Both the position numbers and the translations under genes were made by a program. A DNA stretch of 5,807 nt from Hyphomicrobiales bacterium (GTDB lineage: Bacteria > Pseudomonadota > Alphaproteobacteria > Rhizobiales > Devosiaceae), in assembly GCA_028290345.1 (NCBI GenBank), contig JAQGKB010000014.1, positions 1 through 5,807 of the forward strand, read 5' to 3'. A model generated the notes under the pieces. The model ran no database searches, was not told the origin of the DNA, and was given only the letters and a program-made list of their open reading frames with translations. Position 1 is the stretch's first letter. Each line of letters begins with the position of its first letter. Positions 1 to 5,807 of this stretch are shown here, one piece after another.

Positions 1-1
1 C

Positions 2-1186
2 GAACCTGCGCTTGGTGCGCACTATGCGCTGACCGCTCGGGCCGTCGCCGTAGGCGATACGGCGGTGCTCCTCGTCGACGTACTTGGACTGCATGAAGAC
101 TTGAGCCGCCGCGTCCGCGAGCGCTGCGTGTTGCCGGCCGATCGGGTGATCGTCGCCGGACTGCACAATCATGGCGGCCCCGCTGCCATTCCGGGCCGGG
201 CCGGCAATGAGCCCGATCCGGCCTATCTGCAACGCCTGGAAGACGCCTGCGTCGAGGCCATCGATCGTGCCGTTGCGGCGCAGCAACCGGCGGAAATCAC
301 CATCGGCATGGGTGACGATCCCGGCGTCGCCCGTAATCGCCGGCATGAGGGCGGCATTGTCGATAGCGCCCTGCCCGTGCTGCGCATTCGTGGCGTCGAT
401 GGCGCCATGATCGCCGTCGTCACCTCCTATGCCTGCCATCCGGTGGTGTTGGGCGCCGACAACCGGCTATGGACCGCCGACTATCCGCATTTCGTCCGCG
501 CTGGGCTCGAGGTGCGCTATCCGGGCGCCATTGCCCTATTTCTCACTGGCTGCACCGGCGACGCCAATACGGGCCATTCGGCGCATGCGTCGATCAGCCT
601 CGCCGCGAACGAGTCACGCACTTTCGCCGCCGCCGAGCGGCATGGCCTGCGCATTGCTGCGGCGGCCGCTGCAGCGGACGAAGGCCCGGCAGGGACCGGC
701 GTCCGTGCTGCCAATACCGAGATTGCCCTCGGCTTTAAGCGGCTTGAGACGACGCCACTGCCCGAACTGGTGGCCCAATGGAAAGCCGAGATGGCGAGCG
801 CCGATCCGGTGCGGGCGGTGCTCCTCAAGCACTGGATCTCTTGGGCCGAAACCACCGCTCGCCAGCCGCTGGTGCCGTGGCGCGCGCGGGTAACGGCCCT
901 GCTATGGGGCGGCGTGCCGATTGTCGCGCTGCCAGGCGAGATCTTTGCAGAAACCGGACTTGCGATACGCTCGGCCTGGGGCGACCGGCCGGCATTCGTC
1001 ATTTCCTACGCGGAAGCGATGCCCGGTTACATCCCGCCTGCCAGCGAGTTCCGCTTTGGCGGGTATGAAGTCGATGAGGCACACCGCTTCATTGGCATGC
1101 CCGCAACCTTTGCATCCGGATCGGCCGAGGCTCTCGCTGAAGCAGCAATCCGTCTTCTAAATGGCTTCGAAGCCACAAAGGACTGA
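2..1186 (+). CDS. Neutral/alkaline ceramidase-like metalloprotein, 5' end missing
   Basis: The frame is open from base 2, so the GTG at 65 is an internal Val codon and not the start; 394 residues are visible and the N-terminus lies off the window. The protein resembles the N-terminal domain of neutral/alkaline non-lysosomal ceramidases, zinc amidases that split ceramide into fatty acid and sphingosine. Motifs in order (numbered from the codon at base 2): LHNHGGP at about 54-60, matching the family HTHSGP zinc motif; ACHP with His146 (bases 437-439); TGCTGDAN at about 182-189; PGE with Glu313 (bases 938-940); and PGYIPP with Tyr343 (bases 1028-1030). These match the His, His, Glu and Tyr zinc ligands known from Pseudomonas ceramidase. 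The catalytic Ser of true ceramidases appears to be Gly in the GCTGD motif, and the protein is much shorter than the roughly 650-residue enzymes, so ceramidase activity should not be assumed. Only about 20-40 residues are probably missing. It ends 108 bp before a sugar transporter operon on the same strand. Family assignment is fairly sure, substrate unknown. Confidence 0.8.
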   Translation, partial: EPALGAHYALTARAVAVGDTAVLLVDVLGLHEDLSRRVRERCVLPADRVIVAGLHNHGGPAAIPGRAGNEPDPAYLQRLEDACVEAIDRAVAAQQPAEITIGMGDDPGVARNRRHEGGIVDSALPVLRIRGVDGAMIAVVTSYACHPVVLGADNRLWTADYPHFVRAGLEVRYPGAIALFLTGCTGDANTGHSAHASISLAANESRTFAAAERHGLRIAAAAAAADEGPAGTGVRAANTEIALGFKRLETTPLPELVAQWKAEMASADPVRAVLLKHWISWAETTARQPLVPWRARVTALLWGGVPIVALPGEIFAETGLAIRSAWGDRPAFVISYAEAMPGYIPPASEFRFGGYEVDEAHRFIGMPATFASGSAEALAEAAIRLLNGFEATKD

Positions 1187-1224
1187 CTGTGTACCGGTTT
1201 CTACTGTCGTGCCTTGCGTCTTGC

Positions 1225-1253
1225 TTGACACGCAACCGGTTGCAGAGCAGATT
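1225..1253 (+). promoter_or_regulatory. Predicted sigma-70-type promoter of the transporter operon
   Basis: TTGACA at 1225-1230 is a perfect -35 hexamer, preceded by C to give CTTGAC, the form common in rhizobial promoters. With a 17-bp spacer the -10 would be CAGATT at 1248-1253, which matches TATAAT at only 3 of 6 positions. The promoter may therefore be weak or need help. It sits about 40 bp upstream of the binding-protein start, in the only sizeable gap before the operon. Confidence 0.5.
1232..1243. promoter_or_regulatory. Predicted LacI-family operator (perfect palindrome GCAACCGGTTGC)
   Basis: Bases 1232-1243 form a perfect 12-bp palindrome with a central CG, the usual form of LacI/GalR-family operators. 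It lies wholly between the -35 box (1225-1230) and the proposed -10 (1248-1253), where a bound repressor would block RNA polymerase. LacI-family repressors commonly control sugar ABC transporter operons and respond to the imported sugar. No regulator gene is in the window, so the repressor would have to be encoded outside it. Confidence 0.6.
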
Positions 1254-1282
1254 TTCTTGACGTGACGTTCAGTGCTTGAAAC

Positions 1283-1289
1283 AAGGGGA
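1283..1289 (+). promoter_or_regulatory. Ribosome binding site of the sugar-binding protein
   Basis: AAGGGGA lies 5 bases before the ATG at 1295. An out-of-frame ATG at 1291 opens only a three-codon frame (M-N-E-stop) and is too close to this site, so the site supports 1295 as the true start. Confidence 0.65.
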
Positions 1290-1294
1290 AATGA

Positions 1295-2611
1295 ATGAGT
1301 AGGCCAGTCTCAAAATTTGCAGCTTCCGTATTCTCCAATTCCGGTCGGGCGGCCCTTTTGGGTTCGGTGCTCGGCGCCGGGTTGTTTGCCGGTGTGACTT
1401 CGGCTTCTGCCGTAGAACTCACCGTGTGGAGTGGCTATCCAGAAATGGCGCCGTTCTACCAGCACGTTGCTGACAGCATGAAGGCGGCGCACCCCGACCT
1501 CAGCGTCAAGGTCGAGGCCATTCCGCTGCGCGAGCATGAAAAGCGCGTCGCACTGGGTGTCACCTCCGGCGGCGCTGCTGACGTGATCGAACTGGCCGTC
1601 TCCACTGCCACCCGCTATCTCGACAATGAATTGATGGCGCAGGCACCCGATGACGTGACCAAGTTCGTCAACGACCCAGCCAACTACAACGAATTCTTCC
1701 GCAATGCCGCCAGCTACAACGGCAAGGTTTATGCCTTGCCGCTGTTCCGCGGCCAGAGCGCGCTGTTCTACAACACCGACATGTTCAAGGCGGCCGGCCT
1801 GACCACGCCGCCCAAGACCATGGATGACTTCTCTACCTATGCCGCAAAGCTCGTGCAGCGCGACGCCTCGGGAAATCCGACGGTATCTGGGTGGAGCATG
1901 CGCCTGTCTGGCGGCGGCCAGGGGATTGCCGAAAAGTTCTGGATCAACATGTTCCAGTTCGGCGGCAACCTGCTGGAACAGGCGCCCGACGGCAAATGGA
2001 AGGCAACCTACGCCAGCGAAGCCGGACACAAGGCGCTGAAGCAGTACCTGCAGAACGTCGCCCAGAAGAACGTCACCGTGGAAATGCCTGCCGATGCGGA
2101 AGCTTTCGAGCGCGGCCAGACGGCCATGTTCATCCGCGAATCCTGGGTGATCGGCGATATCGCGACCAAGGCCCCCAACCTTAAATACGCCACGGCCACG
2201 CTGCCGATGGGTTCGATCGTCGCTCCGGTGAACCTCTACATCACCGGCACCGGCGACAAGGCAAAGGCTGCCTGGGAATTCGCGATGGCCGCCAATACGC
2301 CTGAGAACCAGCTGTGGCTGCTGGACAATGTGGGTTGGCTTCCGAACCGGTCGGGTCTCGATTTCTCCAAGATCGTTGCGGCCAAGCCGAATGTCGCTGC
2401 CTTCGTCGAATATCCCTCGACCTACAAGTTCTTCTCGCTGCCGACCATCGGGCCGGCGGACGAAGTGCTCACCCGTGTCGCGGCAAAGCTGACCGATGCC
2501 TTCGCGAACCCGGCGCTGGCCAATGACGATGCCGCAATCGACAAAGTGCTTGCCGACGCTCAGGCCGAGACAAACTCCATCCTGAAGCGTGAAGGCATCC
2601 TTGCCGAATAA
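1295..2611 (+). CDS. Periplasmic sugar-binding protein of a CUT1-family ABC transporter
   Basis: 438 residues, the usual length for family 1 extracellular solute-binding proteins. It should capture the substrate in the periplasm and deliver it to the permease pair encoded downstream. The N-terminus has a signal peptide: basic residues Arg3, Lys7 and Arg18, a hydrophobic stretch at about 19-34, and a likely cleavage site after SASA at residue 39. There is no cysteine in the protein, so it is a soluble periplasmic protein and not a lipoprotein. The mature start VELTVWSGYPE, the YNGKVYALPL segment at 141-150 and the LFYNTDMFKAAGL segment at 157-169 followed by PPKTMDDF are typical of CUT1 binding proteins. 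Trp200, Trp284 and Trp341 are candidates for sugar stacking (inference). It is the first gene of the operon, behind a likely LacI-type operator. A stem-loop follows the stop codon. The substrate cannot be named from the sequence. Confidence 0.92.
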   Translation: MSRPVSKFAASVFSNSGRAALLGSVLGAGLFAGVTSASAVELTVWSGYPEMAPFYQHVADSMKAAHPDLSVKVEAIPLREHEKRVALGVTSGGAADVIELAVSTATRYLDNELMAQAPDDVTKFVNDPANYNEFFRNAASYNGKVYALPLFRGQSALFYNTDMFKAAGLTTPPKTMDDFSTYAAKLVQRDASGNPTVSGWSMRLSGGGQGIAEKFWINMFQFGGNLLEQAPDGKWKATYASEAGHKALKQYLQNVAQKNVTVEMPADAEAFERGQTAMFIRESWVIGDIATKAPNLKYATATLPMGSIVAPVNLYITGTGDKAKAAWEFAMAANTPENQLWLLDNVGWLPNRSGLDFSKIVAAKPNVAAFVEYPSTYKFFSLPTIGPADEVLTRVAAKLTDAFANPALANDDAAIDKVLADAQAETNSILKREGILAE

Positions 2612-2645
2612 GCGGCCATTGCGCCACTCTCACACACGATCCCTT

Positions 2646-2670
2646 CCGGGGAGGCAAATTGCCTCCCCGG
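2646..2670 (+). other. Strong intercistronic stem-loop between binding protein and first permease
   Basis: A perfect inverted repeat with 12-base arms (CCGGGGAGGCAA and TTGCCTCCCCGG) around one central A; in RNA it would give an 11-bp stem with a 3-base loop. It starts 34 bases after the binding-protein stop and ends 22 bases before the permease start. The bases after it (GTAGCTCCCC) hold no T-run, so it is not a standard intrinsic terminator. Hairpins in this position in other transporter operons, such as the REP elements between malE and malF, protect the upstream mRNA and help give more binding protein than permease. That role is inferred here. Confidence 0.7.
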
Positions 2671-2692
2671 GTAGCTCCCCAGGGAAACACCC

Positions 2693-3580
2693 ATGCTGAA
2701 GCGGAAAAGATGGCTGTTTGCGATTTTCGCGATTCTGCCGACCTTGGCCATCTATCTTTGGGTGCGTATTATCCCCATCGAAGAAGTGCTCAGGCTCAGC
2801 CTGCACAAGTGGGACCTGCTCTCCAAGAACAAGCCGTTTATCGGATTCGCCAATTTCGAGGAGCTGTTCCACGACCAGCTCTTCATCACGTCGCTGATCA
2901 ACACGACGATCATTGCCTTCGGCGTGCTGGTCATCACCATCCCCCTGGCGTTATTCCTCGCCGCACTGATCCACCACCGCACCCGCTCGCGCTTTGCCGG
3001 GTTTTATGAGACCAGCATTTTTATCCCGCACGTGGTCTCGCTGGTGCCCGCCGCGATGGCATGGAAATGGATCTTTGATGCCCGCCTTGGTCCGCTCAAT
3101 GCCTTTCTTGGGATTTTCGGCGTGCATCCGCAATCGTGGCTTTTTGACCCGGTGCTTTCAATCATCTGCGTCATCGTGCTCTGCTCCTGGCAGGCCCTCG
3201 GCTACGCGGTTCTGATTTATCTCGTGGGATTCAAGAACCTGCCGGTCTCGCTGTTCGAAGCCGCCAAGCTCGACGGTGCTTCGGGGCCGCAATCGTTCTG
3301 GTTCCTGTCGATCCCGCTGCTGAAGCCGATCACCCTCTATGTCTCGGTGGTAACGTTGGTCTCCGGCTTCAACGTCTATGCGCAGGCCTTCGTGCTCGCC
3401 TCCGATGCTCAAGGCGCACCCGGACGACAAGTGCGCGTGCTGGTGCTGGACATGCTGGAGAACAGTTTCCGCAATTACCGGATCGGTTACGCCTCGTCCG
3501 AGGCTGTAGTACTGCTGGTGATTGTGCTGGTCTTGACCCTGATCCAATTCACCCTGCTGCGCGAGCGAGGCCGAGCATGA
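2693..3580 (+). CDS. ABC sugar transporter permease, MalF/UgpA type (CUT1)
   Basis: 295 residues, normal for the shorter MalF-like permeases that lack MalF's large periplasmic insert. It is an inner-membrane protein forming half of the translocation channel. About six membrane segments can be seen, near residues 7-27, 69-93, 106-127, 155-178, 213-235 and 269-289. The cytoplasmic EAA loop that docks on the ATPase is clear: EAAKLDGA at 189-196 with Gly195, then SIPLLKP with Pro208. The basic start MLKRKRW fits a cytoplasmic N-terminus. The start at 2693 is supported by an AGGGAA ribosome binding site at 2681-2686. Its TGA overlaps the next permease's ATG by four bases (ATGA), which suggests translational coupling and equal amounts of the two permeases. 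Confidence 0.93.
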   Translation: MLKRKRWLFAIFAILPTLAIYLWVRIIPIEEVLRLSLHKWDLLSKNKPFIGFANFEELFHDQLFITSLINTTIIAFGVLVITIPLALFLAALIHHRTRSRFAGFYETSIFIPHVVSLVPAAMAWKWIFDARLGPLNAFLGIFGVHPQSWLFDPVLSIICVIVLCSWQALGYAVLIYLVGFKNLPVSLFEAAKLDGASGPQSFWFLSIPLLKPITLYVSVVTLVSGFNVYAQAFVLASDAQGAPGRQVRVLVLDMLENSFRNYRIGYASSEAVVLLVIVLVLTLIQFTLLRERGRA

Positions 3581-4458
3581 GCGAGCTAGTCCTTACCGAT
3601 ACGCAAGAACTGCGAGCCAGCGCTCGCCGGGTCGCCAACAAGCGCATCCTCAACTTGGGCATCGACGCATTCCTTGTGTTATTCGGCCTGTTGATGATCC
3701 TGCCGCTGGTATTCCTGGTCGCCAATGCGTTCAAGACACCGCAGGAACTGCTGCGCTGGCCGCCTACCGTGATCCCAACCAACCCGACCCTATCCAACGT
3801 TCAGGCGGTGCTTGCGGATACGCCGCTACTGCGCTGGGTATTCAACAGTTTCCTGTTCGCGATCCTCTCAACGATCACCATCCTGACAACGTCCTCCATC
3901 GCGGGCTACATCCTCGGCAAGTTCCCGTCGCGCACGATGTCGGTGCTGTTCGCCATCATCCTCGCGACCGCGATCGTGCCGTTCGAAGTCTACATGATCC
4001 CGCTCTATTTCCAGATCAAAGGCCTCGGCCTGCTCAATAGCGTGTGGGGCATGCTAATCGGCTATCTGGTGATGAGCTTCGGCATTTTTCTTATCCGTCA
4101 GAACGTCATCCACTCCATTCCGGACGAATTGATCGAAGCTGCACGCATCGACGGCGCCGGCGAATTCTGGATTTTCTTCATCATCGTCCTGCCGCTGCTG
4201 CGCGGCGCAATGGGCGCGCTTGCGGTGCTGGCGTTCTTCCAAGCTTGGACCGCTTTTGCCTGGCCGCTGATCGTCGGGACCACGCGTGATGCCTACACCA
4301 TCGAAGTGGGCCTCGCCCTGTTCCAGACCGGCTTCACCGTCGATCTCGGCCGGCTGAGTGCCGCGTCCGCAGTGGTGCTGGTTCCCAGCGTTACGCTGTT
4401 CGTGCTGCTCCGCCGCAATTTCGTGCAGGGCGTCGCCAGCACCGGCCTCAAGGAATGA
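3577..4458 (+). CDS. ABC sugar transporter permease, MalG/UgpE type (CUT1)
   Basis: 293 residues, the usual length for MalG-like permeases. It pairs with the permease encoded just upstream to form the inner-membrane channel. It has a basic cytoplasmic N-terminal stretch (about 1-25) and about six membrane segments near 29-51, 87-113, 119-141, 151-173, 197-220 and 260-279. The EAA loop reads EAARIDGAGEFWIF from residue 187, with Gly193 and then LPLL with Pro206. The DELIEAARIDGA sequence is typical of CUT1 MalG-type proteins, as is the soluble tail RRNFVQGVASTGLKE. The start overlaps the previous stop (ATGA), and GCGAGG about 7 bases upstream can serve as ribosome binding site. The stop is 2 bases before the preferred start of the epimerase gene, so it is clearly in the same operon. 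Confidence 0.93.
   Translation: MSELVLTDTQELRASARRVANKRILNLGIDAFLVLFGLLMILPLVFLVANAFKTPQELLRWPPTVIPTNPTLSNVQAVLADTPLLRWVFNSFLFAILSTITILTTSSIAGYILGKFPSRTMSVLFAIILATAIVPFEVYMIPLYFQIKGLGLLNSVWGMLIGYLVMSFGIFLIRQNVIHSIPDELIEAARIDGAGEFWIFFIIVLPLLRGAMGALAVLAFFQAWTAFAWPLIVGTTRDAYTIEVGLALFQTGFTVDLGRLSAASAVVLVPSVTLFVLLRRNFVQGVASTGLKE
4450..4454 (+). promoter_or_regulatory. Ribosome binding site that decides the epimerase start
   Basis: AAGGA directly abuts the first ATG (4455), leaving no spacing, but lies 6 bases before the second in-frame ATG (4461). The second ATG is therefore the better start. It lies inside the last codons of the upstream permease, so translation of the two is probably coupled. 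Confidence 0.6.
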
Positions 4459-4460
4459 CT

Positions 4461-5696
4461 ATGTCCGAAGACTTCATGCAGCAAGCTCGCGCTAGCTATG
4501 TCGCCTGCAATGCCGATACTTTGCGCTGGGTGCTGGCGCGACCGAAACTGCATGGCAGTTTCCTCAACACCAAGCAGAACAGCATCACCCTCGCCGACTA
4601 TGGTCCGGAGGACGGCCTGCGGGGGCCGGACTATCTCTATGGCTGGATCCAGGGTCGCGGGCTCGAGAGCCTTGTGACGCATGCCGAATTCTTCGCGCAT
4701 GAAGACCCCGACCTTGCCAACGCCCTCGATGCTGCCGGCCGGACGCTCTACGCCGCCCTAGGCGCCCTGCACGAGAAGCACGGCCACGCCTATTTCTGCT
4801 ACGACGCCAACCTGCAGCCGATCTACACCGCTGCAGACGGGACGGTTCGGCCTCAGGGTGACGCAGGCGATATCTTCACCTATTCGGACGCGTTCGTTTG
4901 CAAGGGCCTGCTTGCCGCCGCAGTGCGCTATGCGCCCGCCGACGTGCCTCGCCGCCTTGCCGCGCTGGCCAAGGTGATTGAGGCCATTGACGACAATTGC
5001 TTCCTGATGGCCGAAAACGGACCGCTCGACGATGCTGCCCTCGCGGCCCAGCACGCCGACCTTGGCCCGCGCATGATCCTGCTCGGGGCGGCGGGCCTGT
5101 TGGCCAGGCTCAACCTGCGCGAACATGCGGGTTTTGCCGATCGGTTTATCGCGCACATCATCGACCGGCATTTTGACAGCGCCTCCGGCCTACTGCGCAA
5201 CGTGCCGGGTGAGGACGCCTGCAATGTCGGGCACGGTATCGAATTTGCCGGTTTCGCCCTGGAATATCTCCGCGCCGACGCCGATCCCGCCCTGCTGGCA
5301 ACGCTGGAGCGGATCCTTGTTGCGTCCTTCCGCAGCGCCTTCACCGGACCGGGTATCCGGCTATCGGTTTCGGCGGCAACGCTGCAGCCGACCAGCCCCT
5401 ATTGCCCATGGTGGTCACTGCCGGAGACCGTCCGCACCGCCGCCCTCCTCCATGAGCGGACCGGCAGCGCTGAGGTTCTGGATGTCTGGCGGGACGCGAG
5501 CGCGGCATTCTTTGCCAATTTCTGGCGCGGCAAGCCGGCGCTGGCCTACCAGACCATGACTGCAGACGGGCCGGTCGACTTCGTGCCGGCGACGCCGGAC
5601 CTCGATCCGGGTTACCATACCGGGCTCAGCCTGCTGGCCGCAATCGAAGCCGTGGACCGGATGTCCGACCGCCCCTCCCTCAAATCCGCAGGATAG
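4461..5696 (+). CDS. AGE-family sugar epimerase/isomerase
   Basis: 411 residues from ATG 4461; an in-frame ATG at 4455 would add two residues (Met-Thr) but touches the ribosome binding site. It resembles the N-acylglucosamine 2-epimerase family (about 390-420 residues, an alpha6/alpha6 barrel), whose members interconvert sugars at C2 or isomerise aldoses and ketoses by proton transfer between two histidines. Visible motifs: LYGWIQGRGL at 59-68 with Arg66, matching the family WxQGR segment; GHGIEFAGF at 258-266 with His258 and Glu261, matching the GHxIE catalytic motif; PWWSLPE at 316-322 followed by a helix ending HERTG, matching the WW..AE segment; and DPGYHTG with His386 near the C-terminus, matching the second catalytic His. 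No signal peptide is seen, so it acts in the cytoplasm. Its place between permease and ATPase genes suggests it works on the imported sugar. Which sugar (GlcNAc-, glucose-, cellobiose- or mannose-like) cannot be told. A related barrel family such as unsaturated glucuronyl hydrolase is less likely given both His motifs. Confidence 0.8.
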   Translation: MSEDFMQQARASYVACNADTLRWVLARPKLHGSFLNTKQNSITLADYGPEDGLRGPDYLYGWIQGRGLESLVTHAEFFAHEDPDLANALDAAGRTLYAALGALHEKHGHAYFCYDANLQPIYTAADGTVRPQGDAGDIFTYSDAFVCKGLLAAAVRYAPADVPRRLAALAKVIEAIDDNCFLMAENGPLDDAALAAQHADLGPRMILLGAAGLLARLNLREHAGFADRFIAHIIDRHFDSASGLLRNVPGEDACNVGHGIEFAGFALEYLRADADPALLATLERILVASFRSAFTGPGIRLSVSAATLQPTSPYCPWWSLPETVRTAALLHERTGSAEVLDVWRDASAAFFANFWRGKPALAYQTMTADGPVDFVPATPDLDPGYHTGLSLLAAIEAVDRMSDRPSLKSAG

Positions 5697-5700
5697 ACCG

Positions 5701-5807
5701 ATGGCCGCCGTCACAATCGAGAACGTCGTAAAGACCTTCGGTAATACCAAGATCATCCGCGGCGTCAGCGTCGAGGTGCCCGATGGCGCCTTTGTCGTGC
5801 TGGTCGG
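5701..5807 (+). CDS. ABC sugar transporter ATPase, MalK/UgpC type, 3' end missing
   Basis: Only the first 35 codons are in the window; the gene runs off the right edge. The protein begins MAAVTIENVVKTFG and continues through IIRGVSVEVPDGAFVVLVG. This is the typical first two strands of a CUT1 ATPase, with Phe13 in the A-loop position that stacks on adenine. The window stops just before the expected Walker A motif (GPSGCGKST), so nucleotide-binding residues cannot be checked. The start is 4 bases after the epimerase stop, and an AGGA at 5690-5693 is 7 bases upstream. It should energise the two permeases encoded upstream and dock on their EAA loops. Full members have about 330-370 residues, with a C-terminal regulatory domain. 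Confidence 0.88.
   Translation, partial: MAAVTIENVVKTFGNTKIIRGVSVEVPDGAFVVLV

Noticed and set aside
65..67. GTG as start of the ceramidase-like gene
   Set aside because: The frame is open to the left edge and the residues before it (ending ALTARAVAVGDTA) fit the conserved family strand, so the start is off the window.
1257..1285. Second promoter starting with TTGACG at 1257-1262
   Set aside because: At 17-bp spacing the -10 would be AACAAG, which does not resemble TATAAT, and it would leave almost no leader before the ribosome binding site.
1291..1302. Three-codon upstream frame (M-N-E-stop) overlapping the binding-protein start
   Set aside because: The Shine-Dalgarno sequence is too close to this ATG and well spaced for 1295, and so short a frame has no other support.
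1201..1422. Open frame of 73 codons on the - strand across the promoter gap
   Set aside because: It overlaps the operator, the promoter and the signal-peptide codons, and looks like no known protein.
1310..2029. Open frame of 239 codons on the - strand inside the binding-protein gene
   Set aside because: It lies opposite a clear family 1 binding protein, its translation shows no recognisable domain, and long antisense frames are common in high-GC genes.
2646..2680. Intrinsic terminator after the binding-protein gene
   Set aside because: The hairpin is strong but no T-run follows, and the downstream permeases have no obvious promoter of their own, so read-through must occur.

Overview
The window looks like part of a carbohydrate-uptake locus from an alphaproteobacterium, most likely of the Hyphomicrobiales (Rhizobium/Devosia-like). 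This rests on the high-GC coding style, the CUT1-type ABC transporter with tightly packed genes, and a CTTGACA-type -35 box. It is an impression from the sequence, not a database match. All genes are on the + strand, and coding density is close to complete.

Layout: (1) bases 1-1186 hold the 3' part of a gene for a neutral-ceramidase-like metalloprotein, cut by the left edge. (2) Bases 1187-1294 are the regulatory gap. It has a consensus -35 box (TTGACA), with a perfect 12-bp palindrome GCAACCGGTTGC in the promoter spacer, as expected for a LacI-family operator, and a second copy of its ACCGGTT core exactly 42 bp upstream. (3) Bases 1295-5807 form one operon: periplasmic sugar-binding protein (1295-2611), a strong stem-loop in an 81-bp gap, MalF-type permease (2693-3580), MalG-type permease (3577-4458, overlapping by ATGA), an AGE-family (N-acylglucosamine 2-epimerase-like) sugar epimerase/isomerase (4461-5696), and the first 35 codons of a MalK/UgpC-type ATPase (from 5701), cut by the right edge just before its Walker A motif.

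How it works together (inference): the binding protein captures a sugar or sugar derivative in the periplasm, the two permeases and the ATPase import it, and the AGE-family enzyme epimerises or isomerises it in the cytoplasm. The ceramidase-like protein ends 108 bp before the transporter operon. It may hydrolyse an amide or another bond in a related substrate, but it may equally belong to an upstream transcription unit. The substrate cannot be read from the sequence. No RNA gene, mobile element, CRISPR array, origin or convincing intrinsic terminator was seen. No stretch over 300 bases lacks a gene.
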